Positions 18,058 through 28,239 are shown, numbered from the stretch's first letter. The stretch: DNA of 64,000 bases from Nocardioides mangrovi (GCF_020073815.1 NZ_JAIQZJ010000004.1:62001-126000); one strand, 5' to 3'. Notes: generated from the letters alone by a model not told the origin. A program made the numbers and translations.

Positions 18058-18722
18058 AGGTCGGGGTCGTCACCTTCCCCGGCTCGCTCGACGACGTCGA
18101 CGCCCTGCGCGCGGTCGGCATCGGCGGCAACGAGGCCGTTCCGCTCTGGCACGGCGACCACGACCTCCGCGGGGTCGACGCGGTGATCCTGCCGGGCGGC
18201 TTCTCGTACGGCGACTACCTCCGCTGCGGCGCGATCTCCCGCTTCTCCCCGGTCATGGCCGAGGTGATCGAGGCGGCCGGCAGGGGCATGCCCGTGCTGG
18301 GCATCTGCAACGGCTTCCAGATCCTCTGCGAGTCCCACCTCCTGCCGGGCGCGCTGATCCGCAACGACCACCGCAAGTTCGTCTGCCGCGACCAGCGCCT
18401 GCGCATCGAGAACACCCGCACCCCGTGGACCGCGTCGTACGACGAGGGCGCCGAGGTCACCATCGTCCTCAAGAACGGCGAGGGCGGCTTCGTCGCCGAC
18501 GAGGCGACCCTCGACCGGCTCGAGGGCGAGGGCCAGGTCGTGGCCCGCTACCTCGAGGTCAACCCCAACGGCTCGATGCGCGACATCGCCGGCATCACCA
18601 ACGAGCGCGGCAATGTGGTCGGCCTGATGCCGCACCCCGAGCACGCCGTCGAGGACCTCACCGGAGCCGGGACCGACGGTCTCGGCTTCTTCACCAGCCT
18701 CCTGGAGACAGCCCAGAAATGA
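18054..18722 (+). CDS. purQ: FGAM synthase glutaminase subunit PurQ
   Basis: Class I glutamine amidotransferase that feeds ammonia to PurL in FGAM synthesis. The 222-residue protein contains the nucleophile Cys85 in [14 protein letters not shown]. The catalytic His/Glu pair lies in [12 protein letters not shown] near residue 190. [15 protein letters not shown] is the family signature. It is coupled to purS by an ATGA overlap. PurL is encoded 4.3 kb further on, with unrelated genes between, rather than directly adjacent as in many bacteria. The DUF3817 gene starts 10 bp after its stop and may share its transcript. Confidence 0.97.
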   Translation: MKVGVVTFPGSLDDVDALRAVGIGGNEAVPLWHGDHDLRGVDAVILPGGFSYGDYLRCGAISRFSPVMAEVIEAAGRGMPVLGICNGFQILCESHLLPGALIRNDHRKFVCRDQRLRIENTRTPWTASYDEGAEVTIVLKNGEGGFVADEATLDRLEGEGQVVARYLEVNPNGSMRDIAGITNERGNVVGLMPHPEHAVEDLTGAGTDGLGFFTSLLETAQK

Positions 18723-18732
18723 GCAGAGCCGC

Positions 18733-19176
18733 ATGACCCCGCTCAAGACCTTCCGCTTCGTCGCGATCGCCGAGGCGGTCACCTGGGCGCTGCTGCTCAC
18801 CGGCATGGCGTTCAAGTACTCCGACGTCACCGACCTGGGCGTCCGCGTCTTCGGCATGGTGCACGGCGTCGTGTTCATCGCCTTCGTGCTGACCACGCTG
18901 CTGGTCGCCGTGGACCAGCGCTGGTCGGCCCGCCGCTCGGTGCTGACCCTGCTGGCGTCGATCCCGCCGTTCGTCACGATCGTGGCCGACCGCTCCGCCG
19001 AGAAGGCGGGTGTCCTCGCGACCGCGTGGCGGCTCACCGCCACCGAGCCGCAGCGCACGCTCGACCGTCCGGTCGCCTGGCTGCTGCGCAACCCGGTCCG
19101 CGGAGCGGTCGCCGGCGTGGTCGCCGTCGCCGCACTGACCGGTGTCGCCCTGCTGGTGGGTCCGCCCGCGTCGTAG
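18733..19176 (+). CDS. DUF3817 integral membrane protein
   Basis: A 147-residue membrane protein. The first three hydrophobic segments (about 8-27, 38-60 and 73-93) match DUF3817, with the typical FRFVAIAEAVTWALLLTGMAFKY and VFGMVHGVVFIAFVLTTLL. A linker and a fourth hydrophobic segment (residues about 122-143) follow. The function is unknown. It starts 10 bp after purQ and is probably in the same transcript, an arrangement also seen in other actinobacteria. Its end is followed directly by a dispersed palindromic repeat, which may act as a bidirectional terminator with the convergent DUF1906 gene. Confidence 0.85.
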   Translation: MTPLKTFRFVAIAEAVTWALLLTGMAFKYSDVTDLGVRVFGMVHGVVFIAFVLTTLLVAVDQRWSARRSVLTLLASIPPFVTIVADRSAEKAGVLATAWRLTATEPQRTLDRPVAWLLRNPVRGAVAGVVAVAALTGVALLVGPPAS

Positions 19177-19178
19177 TT

Positions 19179-19226
19179 CTCGGGGATCGAGTAGCCCGCG
19201 AGGAACGAGCGGGCGTATCGAGATCA
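19179..19226. repeat. Dispersed palindromic repeat (GATCGAGTAGCCCGC type)
   Basis: GATCGAGTAGCCCGC (19185-19199) faces GCGGGCGTATCGAGATC (19209-19225), an imperfect inverted repeat with a 9-nt centre. This matches a family of elements widely scattered in Nocardioides and related genomes. The TGA stop of the DUF1906 gene (19224-19226) lies within its right edge. It probably forms a hairpin between convergent genes. Confidence 0.65.
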
Positions 19227-20618
19227 GCGCTTGCCGGCCTCGAGCGCCGCCCAGCTCTCATAGCCGACCACGCCGGTCACCGGCAGCTTCACCTTGCGCT
19301 GCCAGGCCTTCACCATCGTGGTCGTCTCGGCGCCGAACACGCCGTCGATCGGCATCTTCGCGTCGGAGACCGCGGTCGCCTTGAGCGCCCGCTGCACGCG
19401 GCGTACGGCGGACCCGGCCGAGCCGTACTTCAGCACCGGCCGGTCCGCGCCCTCGCTGAGCAGGGAGACCCAGTTGCGCGGCGTCCACACCGACTGGACC
19501 TTCAGCCGGTGCTGGGTCTGCCAGGAGTTGATGCCGGCGATCGTCGCCTTGGTGTAGCGACCGCTGATCGGACCGGTGTAGAGGTCCTCCTGCTGGAGCA
19601 GGCACTGCAGCGCCTTCACCTTGGGCTTCGCGGGGTGGTAGTCGCCCGATGCCGGCTGGAGCCTCTCGTAGACGCCGTAGCCGATCCGCACCCCCCCGCA
19701 GTAGGTCTCCGGGTCGGCGACGGAGCCGCGGCCGACGTCGAGGAAGTTGCGGTCGATGTTGATCGTGACGCCGCCCCAGGTCTCGTCGTGACCACCCTGG
19801 TACTGCTTGATCCGCGCGTGCGGCATCCAGCCGTCGGAGCGCAGGTACGACGTGCTCGTGTTGGCGCGGCCGTCCCAGCGGGCGACCCAGATCTGGTCGG
19901 GCATCGTGTAGACGTCGGGGCGGTTCACCCGCGCGTTGTCGAGGGCGAGGATCCCGGACCCGGCGCTGGAGTAGACGCCGGAGAGGTAGCCGAGCTCGCG
20001 GATCTGCCAGGTCCAGCCGCTGAGGAAGGCCAGCGCGGACTCACGGCACCGGGTGTTGTTGTTGTCGTAGCCCTCGAGGTCGTACCAGAGCGTGCTGCCG
20101 GCGGCGATCCCGAGATCGGCCGCGACGCCGACGGTCTTCTTGGCCTCCGCCCGGCCCATGGCGCGGGCCTTCGAGTACTTGCCGTTGGCGCCCGGACGCG
20201 GCTTGATCGTCACGTCGTCGCCGTACCGGGGGAAGCGCGGCTGGCAGGACGCCTGCGGGCCGAGGGTGATCGGCAGCAGCCGCCAGCCCTTCTGCAGCTG
20301 GGTGCGGATCCACCTCGGCGTGAGGTTCGGCTGGCTGCGGCAGGCCCGGGAGTCGCCGGAGATGTAGATGCCGACGGCGAGGAACGGCGAGCTCTGCAGC
20401 CACGTGTTCATGGCCTTCTGGGTCGGCGCCAGGCACTGGTCGAACCCGTAGCCGGTGAAGTCGCCCGGCGTGACGACGGTGCTCGCCTTGGCGCGTGCCT
20501 GGGTCCGGGCCTGGGTCGTCGTGCCGGTCCCCTCGGCCGGCGCCGTGGCGCCGAGGACGGCGACGACGGTGGTGGCGAGGGCTCCGACGAGGAGGCGTCG
20601 GACGACCGGGCGGGACAT
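19224..20618 (-). CDS. Secreted DUF1906 glycoside-hydrolase-like protein with peptidoglycan-binding repeats
   Basis: A 464-residue exported protein. The signal peptide is MSRPVVRRLLVGALATTVVA with cleavage near residue 28. Residues about 50-290 are DUF1906, a TIM-barrel fold related to GH25-like lysozymes (FTGYGFDQCLAPTQKAMNTW, then LWYDLEGYDNNNTRC and YLSGVYSSAGSGI). Two peptidoglycan-binding_1 repeats follow: VKALQCLLQQEDLYTGPISG, ending TIAGINSWQ, and VRRVQRALKATAVSDAKMPI, ending TMVKAWQ. It is predicted to act on or bind the cell wall outside the membrane. Acidic residues in the DLEGYD segment are candidates for catalysis, but activity is unproven for this family. It converges with DUF3817. 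Confidence 0.88.
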   Translation of the reverse strand: MSRPVVRRLLVGALATTVVAVLGATAPAEGTGTTTQARTQARAKASTVVTPGDFTGYGFDQCLAPTQKAMNTWLQSSPFLAVGIYISGDSRACRSQPNLTPRWIRTQLQKGWRLLPITLGPQASCQPRFPRYGDDVTIKPRPGANGKYSKARAMGRAEAKKTVGVAADLGIAAGSTLWYDLEGYDNNNTRCRESALAFLSGWTWQIRELGYLSGVYSSAGSGILALDNARVNRPDVYTMPDQIWVARWDGRANTSTSYLRSDGWMPHARIKQYQGGHDETWGGVTINIDRNFLDVGRGSVADPETYCGGVRIGYGVYERLQPASGDYHPAKPKVKALQCLLQQEDLYTGPISGRYTKATIAGINSWQTQHRLKVQSVWTPRNWVSLLSEGADRPVLKYGSAGSAVRRVQRALKATAVSDAKMPIDGVFGAETTTMVKAWQRKVKLPVTGVVGYESWAALEAGKR

Positions 20619-20805
20619 GCGGGCTCCTGGGGAAGATCCGGGGAAGGACGGGGTCCGGGATGAGCGGCCCAGTCACCATAACCTCAGAAATCACATGCGT
20701 AACACGCTTGCCGGGAACTACACCGCTGTACTTCCGATCGGCCGGTCCGAGCGCGACTCAAGGTCTTCCGCTGCCGCCGGCCGGCATTGCAACTTCCGGA
20801 CGCAC

Positions 20806-20840
20806 GACAGCCGGCCCCCGGAGGACGGGGACCGGCTGTC
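20806..20840. terminator. Hairpin downstream of the TetR-linked MFS gene
   Basis: GACAGCCGGCCCCC (20806-20819) pairs with GGGGACCGGCTGTC (20827-20840) with one mismatch, 20 bp past the MFS stop. It is a GC stem without a clear T-tract, as common in high-GC actinobacteria. The remaining 190 bp up to 20618 hold a relatively AT-rich patch around 20680-20705 that probably contains the DUF1906 promoter. Confidence 0.6.
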
Positions 20841-20859
20841 GGCTGGGTGCGCAGCGGGA

Positions 20860-22320
20860 TCAGGCCGCCTCGACGACCGCCTCGAGCTCGGGCTCGGGGG
20901 CCTGCGCCTCCGCGGGCCGCGGGTTGCGCAGCACCACGGCGGCGACCAGCAGCGCCAGGGCGGCGAAGCCGGCCGAGGTGAGGAATGCCGCCTGCAGGCC
21001 CGGGACGAACTGCCCGGGCACGGCGCCCGCGGCGTAGACCGAGACGATCACGGCGACGCCGACGGCGCTGCCGAGCTGCTGCGTGGTCTGCAGCAGGCCG
21101 GACGCGGAGCCGGCGTGCTCGGGCTCGACGCCCGCCAGCACCGTCGCGGTGATCGGCATGAACACCAGACCGGTGGACAGGCCCGCGATCAGCATCGGGC
21201 CGAAGACCGAGCCGAGGTAGGTGCCGTCGGCGCCCGCGCCGCTCAGCCACGCGTAGCCCACCGTCATCGCCGAGGTGCCGATGAGCAGCATGGTCCGCGG
21301 TCCGAGGGTCGTGATCAGCCGCGGGGTGATCCGGGACATCCCGAAGATGCCGAGGCTGAAGGGCAGGAACGCGAAGCCCGAGGCGAGCGGGCCGAAGCCG
21401 AGCACGTTCTGGACGTACTGGACGACCAGGAAGAACATCGACAGGTTCGCACCGATGATCAGGGCCATCGAGACCAGCGCGCCGATCCGGCGCCGGTTGC
21501 GCACCAGGTGCGGCTGCACCATCGGGTGCGGGTGCCGCGTCTCGGTGCGGGCCAGCAGCACGAGCAGCACCGCGCCGAGGACGAAGCCGCCGATCGTGCG
21601 GACCGAGGTCCAGCCGTGCTCCGGGGCGCCGATCAGCGCCCAGACGATGGAGACGGCGCCGACGGTCGCGCTGGCGGCACCGACCAGGTCGAAGCGGCCG
21701 GGGCGTCGCGGGGTCTCCGAGACGTTGCGGCGCGCGAGGGCCAGGACGGCGAGGCCGAGCGGCACGTTGATGAAGAGCGTCCAGCGCCACGACCCGACGT
21801 CGGTGAGCAGTCCGCCGAGGATCAGGCCGATCGAGGCGCCACCGGAGGAGACGGCGCCGAAGAGCGCGAGGGCGCGGTTGCGAGCGGCCTCGTCGGGCGC
21901 GCTCGTGGTGAGGAGGGCGAGGACGCTCGGCGCGGCGAGCGCGGCGCCGACACCCTGGAGGGTGCGGGTCGCGACCAGCTGGCCGGGCGTCTGGGCGAGA
22001 CCGCCGAGGGCGGAGGCCACCGTGAAGACGGCCAGACCGATCTCGAAGGTCCGGAGGCGGCCGAACACGTCGCCGAGCCGACCGCCCAGGAGGAGCAGGC
22101 CGCCGAAGGCGAGGGTGTAGGCGTTGAGGACCCACGACAGGGACGCCGGGCCGAAGCCCAGGTCGGCGTCGATGCGCGGGAGGGCGACGTTCACGACCGT
22201 GGCGTCGAGAACGATCATGAGCTGGGCGACCAGGACGATCGCGACGCCGGCGGCTGCGCGGCCGGCGTTCGGCGGAAGCTCGGTCGGCAACCCCCGGTTG
22301 TGGGAGGTGGTGAGAGACAT
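20860..22320 (-). CDS. MFS efflux transporter, DHA2 family, TetR-linked
   Basis: A 486-residue multidrug-type proton antiporter in the inner membrane. DHA2 signatures are MIVLDATVVNVALPRIDADL (TM1), WVLNAYTLAFGGLLLLGGRL and GDVFGRLRT (TM2, motif A) and GLILGGLLTDVG (motif C-like). Hydrophobicity suggests 14 helices, and the C-terminal tail is acidic (EPELEAVVEAA). The ATG at 22320 is used rather than the longer open frame because it has an AGGAC ribosome-binding site and lies downstream of a predicted TACTGT -10 box (22358-22363). It is divergent from a TetR regulator, with two palindromic operators between them. It is expected to be repressed until a drug binds the regulator. Confidence 0.92.
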   Translation of the reverse strand: MSLTTSHNRGLPTELPPNAGRAAAGVAIVLVAQLMIVLDATVVNVALPRIDADLGFGPASLSWVLNAYTLAFGGLLLLGGRLGDVFGRLRTFEIGLAVFTVASALGGLAQTPGQLVATRTLQGVGAALAAPSVLALLTTSAPDEAARNRALALFGAVSSGGASIGLILGGLLTDVGSWRWTLFINVPLGLAVLALARRNVSETPRRPGRFDLVGAASATVGAVSIVWALIGAPEHGWTSVRTIGGFVLGAVLLVLLARTETRHPHPMVQPHLVRNRRRIGALVSMALIIGANLSMFFLVVQYVQNVLGFGPLASGFAFLPFSLGIFGMSRITPRLITTLGPRTMLLIGTSAMTVGYAWLSGAGADGTYLGSVFGPMLIAGLSTGLVFMPITATVLAGVEPEHAGSASGLLQTTQQLGSAVGVAVIVSVYAAGAVPGQFVPGLQAAFLTSAGFAALALLVAAVVLRNPRPAEAQAPEPELEAVVEAA

Positions 22321-22357
22321 GGGTGCTGAGTCCTGTTCTGGCCTCGTGGGCCGAGGT

Positions 22358-22363
22358 ACAGTA
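22358..22363 (-). promoter_or_regulatory. Predicted -10 box of the MFS gene
   Basis: TACTGT on the minus strand. Operator 1 lies immediately upstream, where the -10/-35 spacer would be, so a bound repressor would block polymerase. Confidence 0.45.
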
Positions 22364-22367
22364 GATC

Positions 22368-22382
22368 CGGAGGATTCCTCCG
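22368..22382. promoter_or_regulatory. TetR operator 1
   Basis: CGGAGGATTCCTCCG, a 15-bp near-perfect palindrome in the MFS/TetR divergent promoter region. Confidence 0.7.
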
Positions 22383-22398
22383 CTTCGAGATCAACCAT

Positions 22399-22415
22399 AC
22401 GGAGACAGTCTCCGT
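22399..22415. promoter_or_regulatory. TetR operator 2
   Basis: ACGGAGACAGTCTCCGT, a perfect inverted repeat with 8-bp arms around one central base. Its centre is 32 bp from that of operator 1, about three helical turns, and it shares the CGGAG/CTCCG core. Confidence 0.8.
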
Positions 22416-22441
22416 TTAGCAAGGCCCAGAGGTGAAATTCC

Positions 22442-22990
22442 GTGCGAGCAGATGCCCAGCGCAACTACGACAAGATCGTCGAGGTGGCGCGCCAGGTCTT
22501 CCGTGAGCGCGGGTACGACGCGTCGCTCGACGACATCGCCAAGCTGGCCGGCGTCGGCCCCGGCACTCTCTACCGCCACTTCCCCAAGCGCGAGAACCTC
22601 CTCGACGCCGTGATGCAGTCGTGGGTCGACAAGGTCAACGACACCGCCGACAAGGCGCTCACCTACGAGGGCTCCGACCGCGACCTGCTGGTCAACTGGT
22701 TCGTCGACTACGTCGGGCTGATCAGCCAGCACAAGGGCGGCCCCGCCAAGCTCACGTCGGCGATGGGCAACCCCGACTCCCCGATCATGACCAAGTGCCA
22801 GGCGCTCTCCCGCGCCAACGGCAAGGTGATCGACCGGCTCCGCGAGGACGGCGCCCTGCGCGACGAGGTCGACACCATCCAGGTCTGCCGCCTGGTCGGC
22901 GGCATCGCCACCGTGGCCGACCAGTCCGAGCTGGACACCGCCGCCGTACGCCCCATGCTCGAGGTCGTCGCCGACGGCCTGCTCAAGTAG
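22442..22990 (+). CDS. TetR-family transcriptional repressor
   Basis: A 182-residue repressor. The N-terminal HTH covers about residues 8-55 (YDKIVEVARQVFRERGYDAS then LDDIAKLAGVGPGTLYRHFP), and the C-terminal ligand-binding domain is of the SbtR-like actinobacterial type (the AMGNPDSPIMTKCQALSRAN region). The GTG start is at 22442. It is divergent from the DHA2 exporter, and the intervening DNA carries two palindromes of TetR type. It therefore almost certainly represses the exporter and itself. The inducer is unknown. Confidence 0.92.
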   Translation: MRADAQRNYDKIVEVARQVFRERGYDASLDDIAKLAGVGPGTLYRHFPKRENLLDAVMQSWVDKVNDTADKALTYEGSDRDLLVNWFVDYVGLISQHKGGPAKLTSAMGNPDSPIMTKCQALSRANGKVIDRLREDGALRDEVDTIQVCRLVGGIATVADQSELDTAAVRPMLEVVADGLLK

Positions 22991-23039
22991 CCCCCGCCCG
23001 CCGCACGACCGCGATGTGAGGCCGTCGGGCGTCCGCCGG

Positions 23040-23045
23040 TAGATT
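23040..23045 (+). promoter_or_regulatory. Leaderless -10 box of purL
   Basis: TAGATT, 6 nt before the GTG start of purL at 23052. Confidence 0.65.
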
Positions 23046-23051
23046 TGCCGC

Positions 23052-25292
<2,241 letters not shown>

Positions 25293-25326
25293 CCATCCGG
25301 CGGACCCGGCGCACCGAACCACCACC

Positions 25327-26109
25327 GTGCGCCGACGTACGCTCCTCACGCTGCCCGCGGTCCTCGGGCTCGCGGCGGCCTGCTCGAGCGAGGCTCACGA
25401 CAGCCAGGAGGACCCGCCGATGACGGACGCCGCCCGCCACGTCGCGTACGGCGACGACCCGAGCCAGTTCGGCGAGCTGTCGCTCCCGCACGGGGACCCG
25501 GTCGGCACGGCGGTCGTCGTGCACGGCGGCTTCTGGAAGCCGGCGTACGGCATCGAGTACGCCCGGCCCCTGGTCCCGAGCCTGGTCGAGGCCGGGTGGG
25601 CGGTGTGGGCGATCGAGTACCGCCGCGGCACCGGGGCCGCCGACACCCTCGCGGACGTGCGGGCCGCGATCGACGCGCGGCCCGACGTCGACGGCCCGGT
25701 CGTCGGCATCGGCCACTCCGCCGGCGGCCACCTCGTCACCTGGGCCGCCGGGCACGGCGGCCTCACCCAGGTGATCAGCCAGGCCGGCGTGCTCGACCTC
25801 CGGGCGGCGTACGACGAGGGCCTCGGGGGCGGGGCCGTCGAGATGTTCCTCGGTCACCCGCCGGCCGAGGCGGACGCCGACGTCGACCCGATCCAGCAGG
25901 TCCCGCTCGACGTCCCCGTCTGGTGCGTGCACGCGACCGGAGACGACACGGTCCCCATCAGCCAGTCGCGCGACTACGTCGCCGCCGCGACGAAGGCCGG
26001 GGCGGACGCGACGCTCCTCGAGGTCGACGGCGACCACTTCACCGTCATCGACCCGGACAGCGACGCCTGGGCCCGCACCCTCGAGGTCCTCTACCAGGTC
26101 GAGTCGTAG
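25327..26109 (+). CDS. Lipoprotein alpha/beta hydrolase (BD-FAE-like)
   Basis: A 260-residue predicted secreted lipoprotein. The signal MRRRTLLTLPAVLGLAAACSSE carries a lipobox LAAAC with Cys20, so the enzyme is probably tethered outside the membrane. The alpha/beta-hydrolase core shows the oxyanion HGGFW motif near residue 61, the nucleophile Ser131 in GIGHSAGGH, an acidic residue in HATGDDTVP and the catalytic His in VDGDHFTVID. It resembles kynurenine formamidase or BD-FAE-type esterases. The substrate is unknown. Its TAG stop lies within a palindromic repeat. Confidence 0.82.
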   Translation: MRRRTLLTLPAVLGLAAACSSEAHDSQEDPPMTDAARHVAYGDDPSQFGELSLPHGDPVGTAVVVHGGFWKPAYGIEYARPLVPSLVEAGWAVWAIEYRRGTGAADTLADVRAAIDARPDVDGPVVGIGHSAGGHLVTWAAGHGGLTQVISQAGVLDLRAAYDEGLGGGAVEMFLGHPPAEADADVDPIQQVPLDVPVWCVHATGDDTVPISQSRDYVAAATKAGADATLLEVDGDHFTVIDPDSDAWARTLEVLYQVES

Positions 26110-26181
26110 GTTCCCGACACTCGAGTCGTAGGTCGAGGACTGTCCAGAAGGTACGACTCGGGCGTCCGGAACCTACGACTC
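26101..26181. repeat. Nested GAGTCG palindromic element that ends two genes
   Basis: GAGTCGTAGGTTCC (26101-26114) has a perfect inverted copy at 26168-26181. An inner GAGTCGTA (26123-26130) has its inverted copy at 26152-26159. The hydrolase stop TAG (26107-26109) is inside the left arm, and the stop of the convergent gene (26180-26182) overlaps the right arm. It is likely a hairpin or terminator of REP type. Confidence 0.8.
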
Positions 26182-26620
26182 AACGGACGTGCTCCGCGAG
26201 GCGTACGGCGGCGTGCCGCACCAGGTCGGTCATCTCGGGGTCGGTGAGCGCCTCCTCGGGGGCCCGGCCGAGGGTGAGCGCGGCCGGCTGGGTCAGCCAT
26301 GCCCAGGCGCGCCAGGTGTCCATCCCGGCGCCGAGCAGCAGCTCGAGGACTGGCAGGAGCTCGGTGCGGACGGCGCCGTCGGCGTCGAGCTGGAACGCCG
26401 GGACGACGACGGTCTCCTCAACCGGCACCAGGAGCAGCTGGTGCTGCTGGGCGGCCTTGTGCACGGCGTACCGGGTCGCGTCGAGGGAGGTGCCGCGCAC
26501 CTCGGCGAGCGTCTCGTAGCTGTGCCAGGGGGTCGCGACCAGCTCGGTCCGCAGATGCTCGTGGCGGTCGCGGAGCAGCTGCCCCAGGTCCACGTCGTAC
26601 CGGCTGTCCCGCTCGCTCAC
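26180..26620 (-). CDS. MbcA/ParS/Xre-antitoxin-like orphan protein
   Basis: A 146-residue protein. The segment from about 65 onward (ETVVVPAFQLDADGAVRTEL, then LPVLELLLGAGMDTWRAWAW and LTQPAALTLGRAPEEALTDP) resembles the toxin-binding C-terminus of MbcA/ParS/Xre antitoxins (DUF2384-like). A short HTH-like stretch (YETLAEVRGTSLDATRYAVH) precedes it. The GTG at 26620 is chosen because it follows directly on the upstream gene, 22 bp after the XRE-cupin stop. No RES-domain toxin is adjacent, so it may be a stand-alone regulator. The similarity is by eye only. It is cotranscribed with the XRE-cupin regulator. Confidence 0.5.
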   Translation of the reverse strand: MSERDSRYDVDLGQLLRDRHEHLRTELVATPWHSYETLAEVRGTSLDATRYAVHKAAQQHQLLLVPVEETVVVPAFQLDADGAVRTELLPVLELLLGAGMDTWRAWAWLTQPAALTLGRAPEEALTDPEMTDLVRHAAVRLAEHVR

Positions 26621-26642
26621 CGCGCCATTCTCGCGCGCCGCG

Positions 26643-27203
26643 TCAGCGCACGTGCATCCGCTCCCCCTGCGGCCCGTAGAGCGCCAGCACCTCGGTCGGG
26701 TGCGGACCCGGGTTGCCGACCCAGTGGGGGGTGCGGGTGTCGAACTCGACGACCTCCCCAGGGCCGAGCAGCAGGTCGCGCTCGGCGAGGACGAGCCGCA
26801 CCTTGCCGGAGAGCACGTACATCCACTCGTAGCCCTCGTGGGTCGCGAGCTCGCCGACCTCACCAGGCCCCGGAGGGAAGATGATCTTGTAGGCCTGGAG
26901 TCCACCGGGGCGGCGGGTGAGCTGGAGGTAGGTCCGGCCGTGCCGCGTGGTCGCCCGCAGCCTCACCCGCGGGTCCCCGGTCTCCGGTGCGTCGACCAGC
27001 TCGTCGAGCGGCATCTGGTGGGCGCGCGCGAGTGGCAGCAGCAGCTCGAGGGTCGGCTTGCGCTGACCGGACTCGAGACGCGACAGGGTGCTCACCGAGA
27101 TGCCGGTCGACTCGGCCAGCTCGGCCAGCGTGGCGCCGCGCTCGATGCGGGCGGCGCGCAGCCGCGGACCCACCGCGTCCAGGACGTCGTCGAACTCGCT
27201 CAT
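26643..27203 (-). CDS. XRE-family regulator with C-terminal cupin
   Basis: A 186-residue transcription factor. Residues about 10-68 are an XRE/Cro HTH (RLRAARIERGATLAELAEST then GISVSTLSRLESGQRKPTLE), and residues about 85-186 are a cupin_2 barrel (ATHEGYEWMYVLSGKVRLVL then GPGEVVEFDTRTPHWVGNPG). Cupin-type XRE proteins usually sense a small ligand. The ATG at 27203 is preferred over the longer frame because CAAACT lies 6 nt upstream and the HTH starts soon after. It is divergent from the dithiol oxidoreductase/methyltransferase operon and separated by 67 bp containing a TTGCC-N5-GGCAA inverted repeat, so it probably controls that operon. Confidence 0.9.
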   Translation of the reverse strand: MSEFDDVLDAVGPRLRAARIERGATLAELAESTGISVSTLSRLESGQRKPTLELLLPLARAHQMPLDELVDAPETGDPRVRLRATTRHGRTYLQLTRRPGGLQAYKIIFPPGPGEVGELATHEGYEWMYVLSGKVRLVLAERDLLLGPGEVVEFDTRTPHWVGNPGPHPTEVLALYGPQGERMHVR

Positions 27204-27212
27204 GCGATCAGT

Positions 27213-27227
27213 TTGCCATTCCGGCAA
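27213..27227. promoter_or_regulatory. Probable XRE-cupin operator
   Basis: TTGCC-ATTCC-GGCAA inverted repeat within an AT-richer divergent promoter region, overlapping the predicted -10 of the regulator gene. Confidence 0.55.
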
Positions 27228-27270
27228 CTAAACTTGTCAATACGGCGAACGTCGCCGCACACTCGGCGAC

Positions 27271-28239
27271 ATGGAGAACACACCCAGCTTCGACGTCATC
27301 GTCGTCGGGGGCGGAGCCGCCGGACTCAGCGGAGCGCTGGCCCTCGGCCGCGCCCGTCGCTCGGTCCTGGTGGTCGATGCGGGCGATCCCCGCAACGCGC
27401 CGGCGAGCCACGTGCACAACTACCTCGGCCGGGAGGGCACCCCGCCGGCCGAGCTGCTCGCGATCGGCCGGGAGGAGGTCGCGGCGTACGGGGTGGAGGT
27501 CCGCCGGGCGCGGGCCACCACGGCCGAGCGGACCGAGGCCGGCTTCGCGCTGAGCCTCGACGACGGGTCGATCGTCACCGCTCGGCGGCTGCTGGTCACC
27601 ACCGGCCTCACCGACGTGCTGCCCGACGTCGCGGGCCTCGCGGAGCGCTTCGGCGACGACGTGCTGCACTGCCCCTACTGCCACGGATGGGAGGCGCGCG
27701 ACCGGGCCGTCGGCATCGTCGCGAGCAACCCGTTCGCCGTGCACGGCGCGCTCCTGTGGGGCCAGTGGACCGGCGACGTGACGCTCTTCCTCAACGGTCG
27801 CGCGGCTCCCTCGGCCGAGGACGCCGAGAAGCTCGCCGCCAGCGGCGTCACCGTCGTCGACGGCCCGGTCGCCGCGGTCGTCGTCGAGGACGACCGGCTG
27901 GTCGGCGTACGCTTGGCCTCGGGAGAGGTCGTCGCCCGTGAGGTGCTGGTCGCGGCGCCGCAGTTCGTCGCCAACTCCGACCTGCTGACCTCCCTCGGCC
28001 TCGAGCCGGAGCCGCAGGAGATGTTCGGGGAGGTCTTCGGGTACGCCGTCCCCTCGATCGACCCGACCGGACGCACCGCGGTCCCCGGTGTCTGGGTCGC
28101 CGGCAACGTGACCGACCTGCGCGCCCAGGTCATCTCGGCGGCGGCGGGCGGGCTGAACGCCGCTGCCATGATCAACATGGACCTCATCGAGGAGGAGACC
28201 GCCGCCGCGGTCGCGAGCTACCGGAGGAAGACGGCATGA
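27271..28239 (+). CDS. Thioredoxin reductase-like FAD oxidoreductase with CPYC centre
   Basis: A 322-residue flavoprotein of the thioredoxin-reductase-like dithiol/disulfide oxidoreductase group. An N-terminal FAD motif is VVGGGAAGLSGALALGRARR (GGGAAG about residues 12-17). The redox-active CPYC at residues 134-137 lies in HCPYCHGWEARD. The C-terminal FAD-binding GRTAVPGVWVAGNVTDLRAQ is intact. HCPYCHGxE is the pattern found in GliT/HlmI-like enzymes that oxidise dithiols to disulfides with oxygen, and in related reductases. The NADPH-binding GxGxxA motif is degenerate (GIVASNPFAVHG), which would fit an oxidase. It overlaps the methyltransferase start (ATGA). Confidence 0.88.
   Translation: MENTPSFDVIVVGGGAAGLSGALALGRARRSVLVVDAGDPRNAPASHVHNYLGREGTPPAELLAIGREEVAAYGVEVRRARATTAERTEAGFALSLDDGSIVTARRLLVTTGLTDVLPDVAGLAERFGDDVLHCPYCHGWEARDRAVGIVASNPFAVHGALLWGQWTGDVTLFLNGRAAPSAEDAEKLAASGVTVVDGPVAAVVVEDDRLVGVRLASGEVVAREVLVAAPQFVANSDLLTSLGLEPEPQEMFGEVFGYAVPSIDPTGRTAVPGVWVAGNVTDLRAQVISAAAGGLNAAAMINMDLIEEETAAAVASYRRKTA

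Noticed and set aside
26180..27203. A complete toxin-antitoxin module
   Set aside because: The partner gene is an XRE-cupin regulator with no RES, HipA or other toxin domain.
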